A stretch of 64,000 nucleotides of DNA from Zooshikella sp050749885 (GTDB lineage: Bacteria > Pseudomonadota > Gammaproteobacteria > Pseudomonadales > Zooshikellaceae), in assembly GCF_050749885.1 (NCBI RefSeq), contig NZ_JBOIUB010000003.1:186001-250000 (forward strand), written 5' to 3'. The notes beneath the pieces were generated by a model. That model ran no database searches and had not been told where the DNA came from. It was given only the letters and a program-made list of their open reading frames with translations. Made by a program: the position numbers and the translations under genes. The first letter of the stretch is position 1; each line of letters starts with the position of its first letter. Of this stretch, positions 1 through 7,461 are shown piece by piece.

Positions 1-317
1 GACTTTTTAAATTTTGAGCATGTGTCTTTCGATGGTGTTGGTTTTGAGCTTGAAGAAGTATGCAAAGGAATACCCAGCAGCTTAGCACACGTTGCCGTGG
101 CTGAGGCGGTATTAGACATTTGGGCATTTTGCTGTGCTGATATTGCATTATGCATGGCCATACCTAAAGTCTCAGCCGATACAATATCCAATAACCTAGC
201 CGTTTGAGAAGTAGTATTCTCTTGTATAAAATTATTTAGCTGTTTTACTGAATCACTAATTTGCGAATTCACATAATTTTCATCTAATTTTGAAAAACAA
301 TTATCTTTATCAGACAC
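1..317 (-). CDS. RebB-type R-body protein, 3' end beyond window
   Basis: Partial gene running off the left edge with no stop in the window. I start it at a GTG (315-317) because an AGGGG ribosome-binding site lies 7 bases upstream; no in-frame ATG fits. The product carries the Reb signature: NSQISDSV near residue 17, then a small-residue and Gln-rich helix with the pattern AMHNAISAQQNAQ, and a KLLGIPL end. A Ser/Pro/Lys-rich tail follows that the three neighbours lack. It is the most divergent of the four paralogs. Reb proteins (killing-trait family, Pfam PF11747) polymerise into R-bodies, coiled ribbons that can unroll and rupture membranes. Its place as a structural or assembly subunit is inference. 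Confidence 0.75.
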   Translation of the reverse strand, partial: MSDKDNCFSKLDENYVNSQISDSVKQLNNFIQENTTSQTARLLDIVSAETLGMAMHNAISAQQNAQMSNTASATATCAKLLGIPLHTSSSSKPTPSKDTCSKFKK

Positions 318-517
318 AATAGCACCCCTAAATATATCATTATTCCTTAACTCTTAGAGTTACACTTTGGATAAGTGACTAGATAAAAAAACAAAATTAT
401 CAATAAATTTAATCAAGGAGTATGTATATTACATAATAAAAGGTATACGTTACTGAAAGTAACTTATCAATAACGCATACCAATGGTTAAATATCAACCA
501 CGGCTATTACTTTCTAA

Positions 518-784
518 TCAGGCAAAAATCTTCTTCGAAGAAGTACCTGTAGCCGCTGTGTCAATCGCATATAAAGTTGCAATACCTTGTGTCGTTGCTG
601 CTTGTGCCGTTACTGCAGCTTGCTGTTGTCCAGTCGTTGCATTATGTGCAGCATTGGATAATGCTTGACTGGTAGCAATCATAAAATTACCCATTGCCGT
701 TGCTGGAGCATCACCTAATACTTTTGTATTAACCTGAGTGACCGAATCAGTAATTTGGTTATTGACTGAAGTTGGGAATGACAT
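518..784 (-). CDS. RebB family R-body protein
   Basis: An 88-residue protein of the Reb/killing-trait family. It has NNQITDSVTQ at residues 8-17, a Gly/Ala/Met-rich middle, then ALSNAAHNATTGQQQAAVTA and an Ala/Thr-rich segment, all typical of R-body structural proteins. There is no signal peptide or clear membrane helix. The ATG is preceded by AAAGGA about 10 bases upstream. It is third in a minus-strand series of four paralogs and lies 105 bases after the previous one, a gap holding two hairpins. It is the closest match in the set to the gene at 890-1159. R-body subunits accumulate to high level in the cytoplasm and assemble into a roll; which paralog is the main subunit cannot be told from sequence. 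Confidence 0.9.
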   Translation of the reverse strand: MSFPTSVNNQITDSVTQVNTKVLGDAPATAMGNFMIATSQALSNAAHNATTGQQQAAVTAQAATTQGIATLYAIDTAATGTSSKKIFA

Positions 785-814
785 AATTTAAGTTCCTTTC
801 TACTGTGAGTTAAC

Positions 815-867
815 GTTCAGGAATGTACCTGAACAGCATCAACCTTGCTGTGTAAATTTCACACAGC
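815..867. other. two hairpins between reb genes
   Basis: Between the second and third reb genes lie two perfect 7-base stems: GTTCAGG/CCTGAAC (815-821 with 828-834) and GCTGTGT/ACACAGC (847-853 with 861-867). Neither is followed by a T run, so they are not classical terminators. They could stabilise or punctuate a reb mRNA and set different levels of each subunit. That use is inference. Confidence 0.5.
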
Positions 868-889
868 ACCAGGTTACTTTTTACCAAAA

Positions 890-1159
890 CTATGGATTTA
901 CATTAATGTTTTCAACAATATTCTTATCTTTAAGATTTATTGAAAACAGCTTTGAAACACTCATTGTCGTAGCAGCTTGAGCTGATATATTATTCTGTTG
1001 TTGAATTGATGTCGCATTATGTGCGGCATTTGCAAGCGCCAAGCTCGTTGATAATAATAAATTCCCCATAGCAATTGCTGTTGAGTCACCAATAACGCAC
1101 ACACTGGTTTGTGTTACTGAATCAGTAATTTGACTGTTAACAAGTGTTGGAAAGGCCAT
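890..1159 (-). CDS. RebB family R-body protein
   Basis: An 89-residue Reb/killing-trait protein with NSQITDSVTQ at residues 8-17 and ALANAAHNAT followed by a Gln-rich stretch, ending in KLFSINLKDK. It has the strongest ribosome-binding site of the set: AGGAGG four bases before the ATG. It is second in the minus-strand reb series. Its 5' region holds a 52-base sequence (1199-1250) repeated upstream of the minus-strand gene at 44046-45110, which may be a shared promoter or operator. Reb proteins build the coiled R-body ribbon; the exact part played by this paralog is unknown. Confidence 0.9.
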   Translation of the reverse strand: MAFPTLVNSQITDSVTQTSVCVIGDSTAIAMGNLLLSTSLALANAAHNATSIQQQNNISAQAATTMSVSKLFSINLKDKNIVENINVNP

Positions 1160-1198
1160 TTAACCTCCTAGTTGTCCTGTATTTTAAATAAAATATTC

Positions 1199-1250
1199 CC
1201 TTCACAAATCATTTTTTATACCCTTAGGGCATAAGGGGTTTGATCTCAGC
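1199..1250. repeat. dispersed repeat, copy 1
   Basis: About 52 bases nearly identical to 45137-45187, in the same orientation. Both copies contain a TTCAC-AATCAT block, an A/T stretch with TATACCC, TAGGGCA and a G run. Each copy lies about 27-40 bases upstream of the start of a minus-strand gene. Read on the minus strand it contains a GGGTATAAA core that could serve as a promoter -10 region. Confidence 0.6.
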
Positions 1251-1325
1251 ACGCTTGACTACAAAAAGACGGCGGGAATGGTGTTTACGCTGGAGCCTTT
1301 AACTGCCTCTCAAAAAACTGCTCGT

Positions 1326-1583
1326 TTAGGGTACAAGTTTATGGTTAATCGTTTCATGTTCATCCATAAATAGCTTCTTCGTACTCATTACACTGACTGC
1401 TTGAACAGATATATTACTTTGAATTTGTGTATCTGAGGCATTTTGGGCTGCATTAGCGAGCGCAATCGAGATAGACTGATTTAAGTTAGTCATCACAGTT
1501 GCTGGCAAAATGCTTTGATTTAGCATACTAAAATTAACTATTGAACTTGTAATCTGGTCATTTATCCCTCCTGGAAAAGCCAT
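1326..1583 (-). CDS. RebB family R-body protein
   Basis: An 85-residue Reb/killing-trait protein. It opens with NDQITSSIVN (residues 8-17), has ALANAAQNAS and a Gln-containing helix, and ends KKLFMDEHETINHKLVP, a charged tail unlike the other copies. The ATG follows AAGGA at about 9 bases. It is the first reb gene in the minus-strand series and the one nearest the divergent regulator at 2323-3957, so the 739-base gap between them probably holds both promoters. A TTGCCT-17-TAGATA promoter candidate lies at 1636-1664. A structural role in R-bodies is inferred from the family. Confidence 0.88.
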   Translation of the reverse strand: MAFPGGINDQITSSIVNFSMLNQSILPATVMTNLNQSISIALANAAQNASDTQIQSNISVQAVSVMSTKKLFMDEHETINHKLVP

Positions 1584-2322
1584 TTTCTTATTCCTTTTAT
1601 AAAGTTAAAGCTACTGGCTGTACTAAAACGATTTTTATCTACATTTGATAGACAGCTTAGGCAAAGTTGATAATTCTTTCATGGATAAAACTATTAAACA
1701 GTTGGATAAACCTCTTTATTAATATATGGCTTAATTCATGATAACCATTCATTTTATATACTCATGCTTTATAACTTAATACCTTTCGACTATAACCATT
1801 GCCATTCACACAGAGATAGTAGAAATGGGTAGTCACAAGATCACTATTCACATGGGAACCCATACCAGATCGAAGTGTTCAAAAAAATACAAACACCATT
1901 ATTTTTACAATATTTTTAGTAACTTTTAACATGATGTCGATAATATCATAGAATAGAGTTGGCTTTAATTAGCATACTTAGTTAGTTACTTTAATAACAA
2001 ACATATTCAATGAATAATTCTTACCCAACACAAAGTACACTTATGAACACTGCCTCTATTCTACCGTCAATTAAAAATCACTTTACTCTCTCACATGATC
2101 ATCAACCAACTCAACATTTATTTTTAACGCTGAAACAGTGCTACACATAATAGATCAATCACACAAACTTCGAATAGTCAATTTAGATTTATATTGCATA
2201 GCTGTTAGTTTTCTCACTTTACACAAAGATGTTACTATAATTTTTTTAATGTATTGAATCTTAACATTTTTTTTCGCAAACAAGATCTCATTAAAAACAT
2301 ACAGCATCAAAAGGATTTTAGT
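1584..2322. other. long AT-rich divergent intergenic region
   Basis: This 739-base gap separates the first reb gene (minus) from its candidate regulator (plus). It is markedly AT-rich. A 35-codon open frame at 2043-2150 has no good ribosome-binding site and I do not call it a gene. Apart from the candidate promoter at 1636-1664 I see no terminator, RNA gene or clear operator. Confidence 0.6.
1636..1664 (-). promoter_or_regulatory. candidate sigma70-type promoter for the reb series
   Basis: On the minus strand a TTGCCT box (1659-1664) and a TAGATA box (1636-1641) are 17 bases apart and lie 53 bases upstream of the first reb ATG. Spacing is ideal and both hexamers are imperfect. No sigma54 (GG-N10-GC) element was seen nearer the gene. 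The assignment rests on pattern alone. Confidence 0.35.
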
Positions 2323-3957
2323 ATGTCATCCATGCAGATACACTGCAAATCAATAACCAAATATCAAATTAACTATGAAAATTTAATTGATGATATCGAA
2401 AGCCTGATGTCAGCTGTCTTATCTACGCTCAATATTTCATACGCAATGATAGATATCCATTCGCATATTCACTCTACTCAATCTATCATCATACATACAT
2501 TCAACGAATACGACCTCATACATAATAAGGATGAAATTAAAGACACTGCTCTTAAACTTAATAAAAGTATGTATTCGGATACTGAGCATAACTTACTCAA
2601 GAAAAAACAGTTTATTTTTTCACCATCGATACTACTATTTAACAATGAAACCATTGGACACCTTATTCTGGCATTTCAAAAACCCACCTTAGCCATTAAC
2701 AGTATAAAAGACATTACTCACCGTGTATTATTTTGTATTAATTATACAATTTACAAACATATTCACCAAAAGCAAAATAATATTTCAGTACCTAATACTG
2801 ACTATTGGATTGGAAACAGTAAGCAACTTGTAAACATTGAAGAATTCACTCATAAAGTAGCCAAAGTAAACTTACCTGTATTTATCATGGGAGAAACTGG
2901 AACGGGTAAAATTATTACCGCGTATGTCATTCACTATTTGAGCAATCGAGCAAATAAGCCCTTTATTGTATCAAATTGCTGTGAGTGGGGGGATCGAAAT
3001 ACTTATAATGAACTTCAACTTTTAATTAATAAAGCAAATGGAGGAACACTGTATCTTCGAGGCTTAGATCACTTATCAGATAAAGATATAAAGCTTATAA
3101 ACAATCTGTGGAAAAGTAATGCTTCGTTAAGCATCAATAATGCTGTTAATGTTAGAATTATAGCCTCTTTATCAAGTTCATTTGATAACAATACTCTTAA
3201 TTGGTTTACTTATGACTATCTATTTATTACATTACCTTGTCTAAGAGACAGGAAAAATGACATTCCAGGATTAATACGTTTTTTCCTCACCAAATATTCA
3301 CATATAAAACAAATTACTCTGTCAGAAGAATGTATAAGTTTATTATGTTCATATCACTGGCAAGATAATGTAAAGCAACTAGAACGTGTTTTGTCTAAAA
3401 TTGTAGTATTAGCTGATTCATTTCACATATCATCTGATGATTTACTAAAGTTAATACCCAACATTAATGAAAACATATTCTTACAAAGTCCACTCTCACT
3501 CCAATCAAACAATAATAATTCTTCTAGCGACAAATCGTCCCCCCTCCTCTCAACTAATCACGCTAGATTCAACTACCCCATATCATCTAAATCAATTATA
3601 AACCATATACTTTATGACCAACCACTGGAACTTTCTCATCAACACCCAGCCATTTCTAGAGCTGTAAAATACATTATAAATAATTATATGAGAAACATTT
3701 CGCTTAGTACTATTGCAGAGTCTGCATGCATTAGTTCATCTCATCTTTCATTTTTATTTAAGAAAATCATTGGATGTTCCTACAAGCAACTTTTAATTCA
3801 AATAAGGATAGAGCATGCAAAAAAAGCACTTGCCTACCATCCCAATAAAAAAATCCTTAATATTTGTCTAGATTCAGGGTTTAATGATTTTAGTAATTTT
3901 GAAAGAACTTTTAAGCGAGTTGTTGGTGTCAGCCCTGGCGAATACAGGAAAGCTTAA
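2323..3957 (+). CDS. AAA+/AraC hybrid transcriptional regulator
   Basis: A 544-residue regulator. I start it at the ATG at 2323, which has AAGGA 7 bases upstream; an upstream TTG at 2254 has none. Residues about 1-160 form an unrecognised, possibly GAF-like sensor. Residues about 165-385 match an NtrC-type AAA+ module: Walker A GETGTGK (190-196), an arginine-finger segment LRDRKNDI and sensor II WQDNVKQLE. The GAFTGA loop that touches sigma54 is missing, with roughly 15 residues fewer between Walker A and B. The Walker B acidic pair is replaced (LYLRGL). Residues about 445-544 are an AraC-type double helix-turn-helix ending in GVSPGEYRK, in place of the usual Fis domain. It is divergent from the reb genes and is their likely regulator. 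Its codon use is very AT-rich, suggesting transfer. Confidence 0.8.
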   Translation: MSSMQIHCKSITKYQINYENLIDDIESLMSAVLSTLNISYAMIDIHSHIHSTQSIIIHTFNEYDLIHNKDEIKDTALKLNKSMYSDTEHNLLKKKQFIFSPSILLFNNETIGHLILAFQKPTLAINSIKDITHRVLFCINYTIYKHIHQKQNNISVPNTDYWIGNSKQLVNIEEFTHKVAKVNLPVFIMGETGTGKIITAYVIHYLSNRANKPFIVSNCCEWGDRNTYNELQLLINKANGGTLYLRGLDHLSDKDIKLINNLWKSNASLSINNAVNVRIIASLSSSFDNNTLNWFTYDYLFITLPCLRDRKNDIPGLIRFFLTKYSHIKQITLSEECISLLCSYHWQDNVKQLERVLSKIVVLADSFHISSDDLLKLIPNINENIFLQSPLSLQSNNNNSSSDKSSPLLSTNHARFNYPISSKSIINHILYDQPLELSHQHPAISRAVKYIINNYMRNISLSTIAESACISSSHLSFLFKKIIGCSYKQLLIQIRIEHAKKALAYHPNKKILNICLDSGFNDFSNFERTFKRVVGVSPGEYRKA

Positions 3958-4080
3958 TATTATCCTTTAAATAATTACTGGTTTATGGGCAAAGTCTTTA
4001 CTGACTAGCAGGTTCTACTCCCTCCCCTAAGAAGGGCTTTAAAGGCAGCCATCAAGTGATGACGGCTAGGAGAAAGTCTG

Positions 4081-4103
4081 CTACCGCAAGATTTTTGCGG
4101 TAG
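4081..4103. terminator. hairpin between convergent genes
   Basis: A perfect 9-base stem CTACCGCAA/TTGCGGTAG with a 5-base loop lies between the regulator ending at 3957 and the convergent yadH-like gene ending at 4138. T-rich sequence follows only loosely on either side, so it may be a weak bidirectional terminator. Confidence 0.35.
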
Positions 4104-4137
4104 TGACTTTATAATGATGCATTACATAAGCACGATA

Positions 4138-4914
4138 TCAATGCCTTAGTCCTTTCCCGGTTCGTAATAAATACAGGCAATAGTAACTGAGTACTGCAGC
4201 AAAACCTGCAAGAATAAGCATCGCTAGCCCTATACTGATGCCATCAGAGTGTCCCAAAATACCATAACGAAATGCATTCACCATATAGAGAATTGGATTT
4301 GCTAAAGAAATATACCCCCAAAAGTCGGGTAGTATATTAACCGAGTAAAATACCCCTCCTAAATACGTTAGAGGTGTTAGGATAAAGGTTGGGATAATTG
4401 AAATGTCATCAAATTTATCCGCATAAATCGCATTAATAAAACCACCGAGTGAAAAGACAATAGCTGTTAATAGTACGGCTAACATCGTAATCCAAATATT
4501 ATGGATTGGCAGTGTTGTAAATGCTAACGATAATAACGTAACAATAAAACCTACTGCTAATCCGCGCGTGACACCACCAAGCACAAATCCTGCTAATATA
4601 ATGGAGTTCGGGATAGGTGCCACTAAAAGTTCTTCAACACTACGCTGAAATTTATTACTGAAAAATGAGGATGCCACATTATTATAGGCATTCGTAATCA
4701 CCGACATCATGATCAGCCCTGGTACCACATACTCCATGTAACTGTAGCCTTCCATTTGCCCAATGCGAGAGCCAATAACAGAACCAAAAATAATAAAGTA
4801 CAACACCATCGTAATAGCTGGAGGTAGCAAGGTTTGAGGCCAAATCCGCAAAAAACGTCGTACTTCTCGAACATAAATTGTGACAAATGCTGTCCAATAT
4901 TGCTGCCACATCAT
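4138..4914 (-). CDS. yadH: ABC-2 type transporter permease, YadH-like
   Basis: Inner-membrane permease of 258 residues in the ABC-2 exporter family, close in length and sequence style to E. coli YadH. Hydrophobic helices fill the sequence, with the family segment SVEELLVAPIPNS after the second helix and a PLTYLGGVFYSV motif near residue 190. I choose the ATG at 4914 over a GTG nine bases upstream because AGGAG lies 8 bases before it. The gene follows its ATPase (4932-5855) with a 17-base gap, so the two are surely cotranscribed and form one exporter. The substrate is unknown; the family also includes NodJ-like and drug exporters. Confidence 0.88.
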   Translation of the reverse strand: MMWQQYWTAFVTIYVREVRRFLRIWPQTLLPPAITMVLYFIIFGSVIGSRIGQMEGYSYMEYVVPGLIMMSVITNAYNNVASSFFSNKFQRSVEELLVAPIPNSIILAGFVLGGVTRGLAVGFIVTLLSLAFTTLPIHNIWITMLAVLLTAIVFSLGGFINAIYADKFDDISIIPTFILTPLTYLGGVFYSVNILPDFWGYISLANPILYMVNAFRYGILGHSDGISIGLAMLILAGFAAVLSYYCLYLLRTGKGLRH

Positions 4915-4931
4915 GGCTAACACTCCTAAAA

Positions 4932-5855
4932 TTAACGCTGCAAATTCTTATCAACTAATGATACAAATAGCTCTTCCAAGCGGTTGGCTTTATTTCTCAT
5001 GCTTGAAATGGAGAGTTTATGTGCAGAAAGCTGGTTAAATAACTCATTTAAGTCCTGCTCATGGTCCACATCAACTTCAAACGAGTGATCATCCAAAGGA
5101 CGATAGGTATAACCCGACAAACTTAACTGATCAGGAAGCAACGTTGTTGAATCAAAAATAAAGGTTTGCATGTGTAACGTACGTAATAGTGCTTTCATAC
5201 TGGTATTTTGTACCAAACGCCCATGATCAATAATGGCAATATTACGACATAGTTGCTCTGCTTCTTCTAAATAGTGAGTGGTAAGAATAATAGTAATGCC
5301 CTGCTGATTGATTTCCTGCAGGAAATCCCACATAGAGCGGCGCAGTTCAATATCTACACCTGCGGTTGGTTCATCGAGAATAAGTAACTTAGGTTGGTGA
5401 ATAAGCGCTCGAGCAATCATTAACCTTCGCTTCATTCCCCCCGATAACAAACGTGATTGATCATGACGCTTTTCCCATAGCCCAAGCTTGTGTAAATATA
5501 GCTCTGCCCGTTCTACAGACTCTTTATAGGGAATGCCATAATACCCAGCCTGGGTAATAAGGATATCTTCTGTTTTTTCAAATTGGTTAAAATTAAATTC
5601 TTGAGGCACCACGCCAAGGTGTTGCTTTACTTTATTAGGACTCAGATCCATATCATCGCCAAAGATCTTGACCTGACCTGATGTCTTATTCACCAAAGCA
5701 CATATAATCCCAATCGTGGTAGACTTACCTGCTCCATTAGGACCTAATAATGCAAAAAAATCGCCCTCTTGCACGGCAAAACTGATTCCCTTCAGCGCCT
5801 GATGACCATTGCTGTATGTTTTGTGTAAATCAGTAATTTCAAGTGCGGTTGCCAT
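4932..5855 (-). CDS. yadG: ABC transporter ATP-binding protein, YadG-like
   Basis: A 307-residue ABC ATPase. Walker A GPNGAGKST is near residue 40, the signature LLSGGMKRRL near 140, Walker B LLILDEPTAGVD near 160, and a switch His in LTTHYLEEAE. A C-terminal extension of about 80 residues after the nucleotide-binding core is usual for ABC-2 exporters. It powers the permease encoded just downstream. The ATG is preceded by AGAG. It is divergent from the gene at 6099, with about 240 bases between them for both promoters. Substrate unknown. Confidence 0.9.
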   Translation of the reverse strand: MATALEITDLHKTYSNGHQALKGISFAVQEGDFFALLGPNGAGKSTTIGIICALVNKTSGQVKIFGDDMDLSPNKVKQHLGVVPQEFNFNQFEKTEDILITQAGYYGIPYKESVERAELYLHKLGLWEKRHDQSRLLSGGMKRRLMIARALIHQPKLLILDEPTAGVDIELRRSMWDFLQEINQQGITIILTTHYLEEAEQLCRNIAIIDHGRLVQNTSMKALLRTLHMQTFIFDSTTLLPDQLSLSGYTYRPLDDHSFEVDVDHEQDLNELFNQLSAHKLSISSMRNKANRLEELFVSLVDKNLQR

Positions 5856-6098
5856 AACATCTCTTTAGCCGGTTGCTGCAAAATCAATTAAAAGTCGGTA
5901 TTGTATACCCCATACCCTGAAACACTAACCATTCATTTTACAAGGTATTTTAAACTACGTAGGTTCAATATTTTTTGTAAAAAACACCTCATTATTGGTT
6001 TAACCATTAAAGCACAGCTGTCAAGCTGCTTTACACCTACACTACAATCACACTAATCTTGTTTTAAAAGCCATGAAAGAAAAAGGAAAGAGTTCCGC

Positions 6099-6530
6099 GT
6101 GACTGACTTTCAACTACCCGAACAGCTACAACGTTTATTAGACCGTATTGACTATGTTAAGCAACGCTTGTCACAACAACAGACATTATTTTCCAATACC
6201 GATCAATACACTGAGTGGCTTACCCGCCTCGATGAGTTTAAGCAGGCATTGTCCGACCAAACACCTGATGCGTTGTTTCTAGGCCAGGAGACGATCAGCC
6301 AATTAATCACCTACTACCCTCAGCTCACGCCCCTATTACCTCGTGACCTACTGTGGTTATTAGGTGGTGACTGTCTTCACTTTATGCCTGACGAAGAAAT
6401 TCAGAAGTTTCAGATGCTAGAAGAGCAACGTTTTGCGGCTCAAGATGCTAAAGCCAGTTTTGATTGGGATGATGAAGTGAGTCAATTACAGCCTACTCAA
6501 ATGCCGACTTCGCCAGGTGATTATCATTAA
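6099..6530 (+). CDS. PA2817-like uncharacterised protein
   Basis: A 143-residue soluble acidic protein. It starts at GTG (6099), supported by a GGAAAGAG ribosome-binding site. A Gln-rich helical N-terminus is followed by FLGQETISQLITYYPQLTP and a PRDLLWLLGGDCLHFM segment. These I recall as hallmarks of a small conserved family typified by Pseudomonas PA2817, of unknown function. There is no signal peptide or membrane helix. Divergent to the ABC exporter and convergent with the PHA genes. The family call is from memory of sequence style. Confidence 0.6.
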   Translation: MTDFQLPEQLQRLLDRIDYVKQRLSQQQTLFSNTDQYTEWLTRLDEFKQALSDQTPDALFLGQETISQLITYYPQLTPLLPRDLLWLLGGDCLHFMPDEEIQKFQMLEEQRFAAQDAKASFDWDDEVSQLQPTQMPTSPGDYH

Positions 6531-6596
6531 CAAAACAGGCACTAACTAACTGGCACTAACATAACAGACGCTAAAATACCACAGAATCCGTCTGAT

Positions 6597-6631
6597 GGCC
6601 TTATACTCACACTACAGGAGGGTATAAGGCC
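6597..6631. terminator. bidirectional terminator-like hairpin
   Basis: A 10-base perfect stem GGCCTTATAC/GTATAAGGCC with a 15-base loop sits between two convergent genes, abutting the stop codon of the minus-strand gene. T-rich tracts on each side are short. Confidence 0.45.
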
Positions 6632-7444
6632 TTAATAATACTCGCAAAACTCACCGACCATACGGGCACAAGCGCGAGGTTGCGTCACCATAAAAAAGTG
6701 ATCACCGCTAATGGAACGAAACTGAGCATTGGGCATCAACTGCTGCATGACTTTCAAATTCATAGCAGGCACCATGAGATCATCATCCCCGGCTAATAGA
6801 AGTGTTTTAGTGTTAATCTTGTGTAACCAGTAGGCACTGGTCCACCCCCATCCCGTTATTAGTTGATACCAAAAGCCTCGTGGCCCTTGCTGTGGAATCA
6901 CCCACTGCTGACGGCTGGATAAACGTTTCAACGAACGAAGTAATGGTCCAGGCTTCAATAATTTTAACAACTCCATCGGTAAGCCAGGTATCGCTATCAT
7001 TCCCATTGTTGTTGCTGCGAGTATAAGTTGTTTAACCCGCTGCGGATGATCATAAGTAAACTGTTGTGCAAGTGCGCCGCCCCAGGAGTAGCCAATGACA
7101 TTCACCTGCCCATAATTCAGCTCATCGAGTAATTGCTCTGTTAAAAACGACAATTGGGGAAATCGAGGCGGGATAAGGGGTGTTGGCGAACCACCCACCC
7201 CAGGAATATCAAAGGTAATCAACTCTACATCATCTAAAGCATTGGCAAAAGGTTGTGCAAACTCTAAGCTGGTGCCAATACCATTAAACAATAGCATAGG
7301 TGTTTTTTGACGGTTTCCAGGTACAATCCCTACACGTACGCTGTATTCCCCTAACTGTAAAAAATCAATCTCGAATGCTCTTTTATTTGCCTGATTATCT
7401 GTTTCATCCACCATCACAGAACTCACAGCAGCCGCTTTATTCAT
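6632..7444 (-). CDS. phaZ: alpha/beta hydrolase, PHA depolymerase-like
   Basis: A 270-residue alpha/beta hydrolase resembling the intracellular medium-chain-length PHA depolymerase PhaZ of pseudomonads. The nucleophile elbow GYSWGG is near residue 113, preceded by LITFDIPGVGGSP. The acid lies in LLLAGDDDLMVP and the catalytic His in SGDHFFMV. PhaZ breaks stored polyhydroxyalkanoate into 3-hydroxy acids on the granule surface. I use the ATG at 7444; a GTG at 7462 that overlaps the phaC stop is also possible but lacks a ribosome-binding site. It lies directly after phaC, the same order as phaC1-phaZ in Pseudomonas. A general esterase is the alternative. Confidence 0.75.
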   Translation of the reverse strand: MNKAAAVSSVMVDETDNQANKRAFEIDFLQLGEYSVRVGIVPGNRQKTPMLLFNGIGTSLEFAQPFANALDDVELITFDIPGVGGSPTPLIPPRFPQLSFLTEQLLDELNYGQVNVIGYSWGGALAQQFTYDHPQRVKQLILAATTMGMIAIPGLPMELLKLLKPGPLLRSLKRLSSRQQWVIPQQGPRGFWYQLITGWGWTSAYWLHKINTKTLLLAGDDDLMVPAMNLKVMQQLMPNAQFRSISGDHFFMVTQPRACARMVGEFCEYY

Positions 7445-7461
7445 AAAAACTGACTCTACCA

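Noticed and set aside
22..668. Plus-strand open frames over the reb genes
   Set aside because: They are antisense to Reb proteins with clear family motifs and have no supported function.
2043..2150. 35-codon frame upstream of the reb regulator
   Set aside because: Poor ribosome-binding site and very AT-rich random-looking composition.
2254..2322. N-terminal extension of the AAA/AraC regulator from a TTG at 2254
   Set aside because: No ribosome-binding site there, while the ATG at 2323 has AAGGA at 7 bases.
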